Source: an uncultured Desulfobacterium sp.
GTDB taxonomy: Bacteria; Desulfobacterota; Desulfobacteria; Desulfobacterales; Desulfobacteraceae
NCBI GenBank assembly: GCA_937124525.1
Contig: CAKZLA010000321.1
Location: 1-16,164 of the forward strand
Reading direction: 5' to 3'
Length of the DNA: 16,164 nucleotides
The notes below the pieces were generated by a model. The model was not told the origin of the DNA and made no database searches. It worked only from the letters and a program-made list of their open reading frames with translations. This document shows, in pieces, positions 14,197 to 16,164 of this stretch; the stretch's first letter is position 1; each line of letters starts with the position of its first letter. Both the position numbers and the translations under genes were made by a program.

Positions 14197-15042
14197 ATGG
14201 ATAATCCATATATGCCCTATCCGGTACGCATCGATGATATAGAAACGGCAACGGAAGACAGATCCCTTAAAACATTCCGCTTTGTCTTTCTTGACAAGGC
14301 AGATGAAAAAAAGTTTTCCTTTCGGGCGGGCCAATTTGCCGAGCTGTCGATTCCGGGAAAAGGAGAAATTCCCATCGGTATCGCCTCTTCTCCCACGGAA
14401 AAGGGATTTGTCAAATTCACCGTATTCAGGACAGGCGTTGTCACCTCCCACCTTCACAACATGAAGAAGGGAGATATCATGGGCATCAGAGGCCCCTTGG
14501 GTAATAGTTATCCCTGGGAACAGCTTGAGGGGAAAAATATTGTGATCATTGGGGGTGGGTTTGCCTTTACCACACTTCGATCCTCAATTGTCTTTATGCT
14601 TGATCCTAAAAACAGATCAAAATTTGGGAAGATCAATGTGGTGTACGGTGCAAGGGCACCGGGGATGCTTCTCTACCGGGACGAACTTTTTGCATGGGAA
14701 AAAAGAGATGACATTAATATGCACATTACCGTTGATGGCACAGAAGATCCAAACTGGAAATATAACGTTGGGTTTGTTCCCACCATTGTGAAAGAAAAAG
14801 CGCCCGGGGCCGATGACATGACCTATTGTATTGTGTGCGGTCCTCCTATAATGATCAAGTTCACCCAGCCGGTTCTTACAGAGCTTGGGTATACCGAGGA
14901 TCAGATTATCATGTCCCTGGAGAACCGGATGAAGTGCGGTATCGGTATGTGCGGACACTGCAACATCGGTAAGGAGCTGGTCTGTAAGGATGGCCCTGTA
15001 TTCTCTTTAAAGGAGCTGAACCGAACACCCAGGGAGTATTAA
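14197..15042 (+). CDS. AsrB/HydG (FlxA)-like FAD/NAD(P)-binding oxidoreductase subunit
   Basis: This 281-residue protein belongs to the ferredoxin-NADP reductase superfamily branch that includes hydrogenase gamma, AsrB and FlxA subunits. It oxidises or reduces NAD(P)H through FAD and a [2Fe-2S] cluster. Starting at 14197 it begins MDNPYMPYPVRIDDIE, the usual family N-terminus. It then has the FAD-binding barrel (RAGQFAELSI, IGIASSP), a nucleotide-binding segment (IVIIGGGFAFTTLRSS), CGPP near the end of that fold, and a C-terminal cluster motif Cys247-x4-Cys252-x2-Cys255-x7-Cys263. The loop FAFTTLRS replaces the more common IGLAPLRS of AsrB-like proteins. A longer frame reaching back to 14041 overlaps the preceding gene but lacks a ribosome-binding site. 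It is the last gene of the cluster and the probable entry or exit point for NADH or NADPH. Confidence 0.9.
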   Translation: MDNPYMPYPVRIDDIETATEDRSLKTFRFVFLDKADEKKFSFRAGQFAELSIPGKGEIPIGIASSPTEKGFVKFTVFRTGVVTSHLHNMKKGDIMGIRGPLGNSYPWEQLEGKNIVIIGGGFAFTTLRSSIVFMLDPKNRSKFGKINVVYGARAPGMLLYRDELFAWEKRDDINMHITVDGTEDPNWKYNVGFVPTIVKEKAPGADDMTYCIVCGPPIMIKFTQPVLTELGYTEDQIIMSLENRMKCGIGMCGHCNIGKELVCKDGPVFSLKELNRTPREY

Positions 15043-15058
15043 AGCTGTTGAAAAGATT

Positions 15059-15098
15059 AGTTGTTTTCGCGGGCTTGGTTCAAAACAGGGTAACAACT
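15059..15098. repeat. Inverted repeat upstream of the transposase gene
   Basis: AGTTGTT (15059-15065) pairs with AACAACT (15092-15098) across 26 bases, and GTTTT/AAAAC inside offers an alternative pairing. It lies 16 bases after the flxA-like stop and before the transposase start. It may be near the left end of the insertion element or help to end the upstream transcript, but there is no T-run. The rest of 15043-15189 shows nothing else I can name. Confidence 0.35.
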
Positions 15099-15189
15099 CC
15101 ATTCTGCCCTAATTCCATAAAAAAGACATAGCAATTCAAAAATCGGCTATTCTAGTTCTGAAAAAATCAAAAACACCCGAAGGAACGCT

Positions 15190-16164
15190 ATGTCCGACAA
15201 CTATCCTACTAAATCTTCTATATCCTCCCAAGCAAATACTGCAGCCAAAAATTTAGATTCTCACGTCCGTCAAAAAATTGGTGTGTCCGCTCTTGCTGAT
15301 AAAGACTCAATCTCTAACCTTTCTCGCGGGTATGGGACGAGTCGAAAATTTATCTATGATCAGAAGGAGAGGGTTGCATTTGCAGTTCAACATGCGTTCT
15401 CGGACAAGGAAAAAGACAAAGAGATTCTATTCCACATTCCAGTGAGCAAAGCATGGCTTCAGCAGGTGGTTTTGTCCCTTATTTTGGTTTGCCATAGCTC
15501 ATATGAGGGGGTCATTGAGTTTTTTCGAGACATTTTTGATCAACATATTTGCAAGGGGACCATTTTCAACATCGTCCAAAGTGTATTGGGGAGGGCTAAA
15601 GAAGCAAACAGAGCCCAAGACCTTTCTTCTATCAAGGTAGGAGCTCATGATGAAATCTTTCAGGGAAGAATGCCTGTTCTTGTTGGCTGCGATGTAAAAT
15701 CAACCTACACCTACCTCTTAAAAATGGCAGAACATCGAGATGCTACTACATGGGGAGTGCACCTTCTTGAACTTTCCGATCAGGGGATGAAGCTAGATCA
15801 CACTATTGCTGATGGAGGCAAAGGGCTTAGGAGTGGTCAGCAAGAAGCCTGGCCCGATGTTCCCTGTCGTGGAGATGTATTTCATCCACTCTATGATATG
15901 GGCAAAGTCGTCTCATTTTTAAAGAACAGAGCAGCGGCAACTCTTGAAGCTGTAGAAGTTCTTGAGGCTAAAATGGAAAAAGCCAAGAAGAAAATGAAAG
16001 GGACCAAATATTCCAGTCGCCTTGGGAAAGCTCGCGAAGAGGCTGCTAATGCGGCTCTGTTAAGAGATGACATTTCTATCTTAGCTACCTGGCTAAAGAA
16101 AGACATTTTATCCGTTAGCGGTCCAGATATGGAGTCGCGCCAAGAGCTCCTCAATTTTGTTATT
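15190..16164 (+). CDS. Transposase-like protein of an insertion sequence, 3' part beyond the window
   Basis: The frame starts MSDNYPTKSSISSQANTA and is open for 325 codons to the window end without a stop, so the gene is incomplete only because the window stops. Residues about 28-62 look like a helix-turn-helix (VSALADKDSISNLSRGYGTS, then RKFIYD). VLVGCDVKSTYTYLLKM and IADGGKGLRSGQ carry two aspartates placed like the first two acidic residues of a DDE transposase. GDVFHPLYDMGKV follows, then a lysine- and alanine-rich predicted helix at about 252-295. AAGGA precedes the ATG by five bases. I cannot assign the IS family; it is not related to the remnant at the left end. Its position 147 bases after the flxA-like gene makes it the right boundary of the cluster. 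Confidence 0.75.
   Translation, partial: MSDNYPTKSSISSQANTAAKNLDSHVRQKIGVSALADKDSISNLSRGYGTSRKFIYDQKERVAFAVQHAFSDKEKDKEILFHIPVSKAWLQQVVLSLILVCHSSYEGVIEFFRDIFDQHICKGTIFNIVQSVLGRAKEANRAQDLSSIKVGAHDEIFQGRMPVLVGCDVKSTYTYLLKMAEHRDATTWGVHLLELSDQGMKLDHTIADGGKGLRSGQQEAWPDVPCRGDVFHPLYDMGKVVSFLKNRAAATLEAVEVLEAKMEKAKKKMKGTKYSSRLGKAREEAANAALLRDDISILATWLKKDILSVSGPDMESRQELLNFVI

Overview
The window looks like part of the chromosome of an anaerobic, acyl-CoA-oxidising sulfate reducer or a related Desulfobacterota bacterium (Desulfobacteraceae-like). This rests on a very large HdrA-type flavin/iron-sulfur protein with MvhD/Flx-type partners, an acyl-CoA synthetase and acyl-CoA dehydrogenase under a LiuR-like MerR regulator, and a YedE/TusA pair. 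No rRNA, tRNA or CRISPR array was seen, so the taxonomic placement is inference.

Left flank (1-2241). An AT-rich, truncated YqhA/UPF0114-family membrane protein (minus strand) abuts a degraded transposase fragment (plus strand). The fragment runs into the 3' end of a minus-strand TusA-family sulfurtransferase gene, which seems to have gained a short foreign tail. TusA is preceded, in transcription order, by a YedE-type selenium/sulfur transporter. The yedE-tusA spacer carries two overlapping, mutually exclusive stem-loops.

Activation/dehydrogenation operon (2730-5985). A LiuR-like MerR regulator, an AMP-forming acyl-CoA synthetase and an acyl-CoA dehydrogenase are tightly packed on the plus strand. 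A perfect 12-bp palindrome lies in the promoter region. The dehydrogenase appears to carry its catalytic glutamate in the long-chain/isovaleryl-CoA dehydrogenase position. An 817-base gene-free stretch follows.

Electron-transfer cluster (6803-15042). Five plus-strand genes encode: a 1485-residue tandem HdrA with an NfnB/GltD-type NAD(P)H:flavin module inserted between two ferredoxin motifs; an MvhD/FlxD-type [2Fe-2S] protein; a FrhB/FlxC-like polyferredoxin; an AsrA/HydB (FlxB)-like iron-sulfur subunit; and an AsrB/HydG (FlxA)-like FAD/NAD(P)-binding subunit with a [2Fe-2S] motif. No HdrB/HdrC active-site subunit is present. The set reads as a NAD(P)H- and ferredoxin-linked flavin-based bifurcating or confurcating complex of unknown partner. 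This is the most interesting part of the window. Two small non-coding structured insertions lie inside the cluster: a 90-bp REP/MITE-like element before flxB and a 105-bp nested inverted repeat before flxA.

Right flank (15043-16164). An unrelated transposase gene runs off the window end, so the cluster is bounded by mobile DNA on the right. Mobile-element remnants also occur at the far left.
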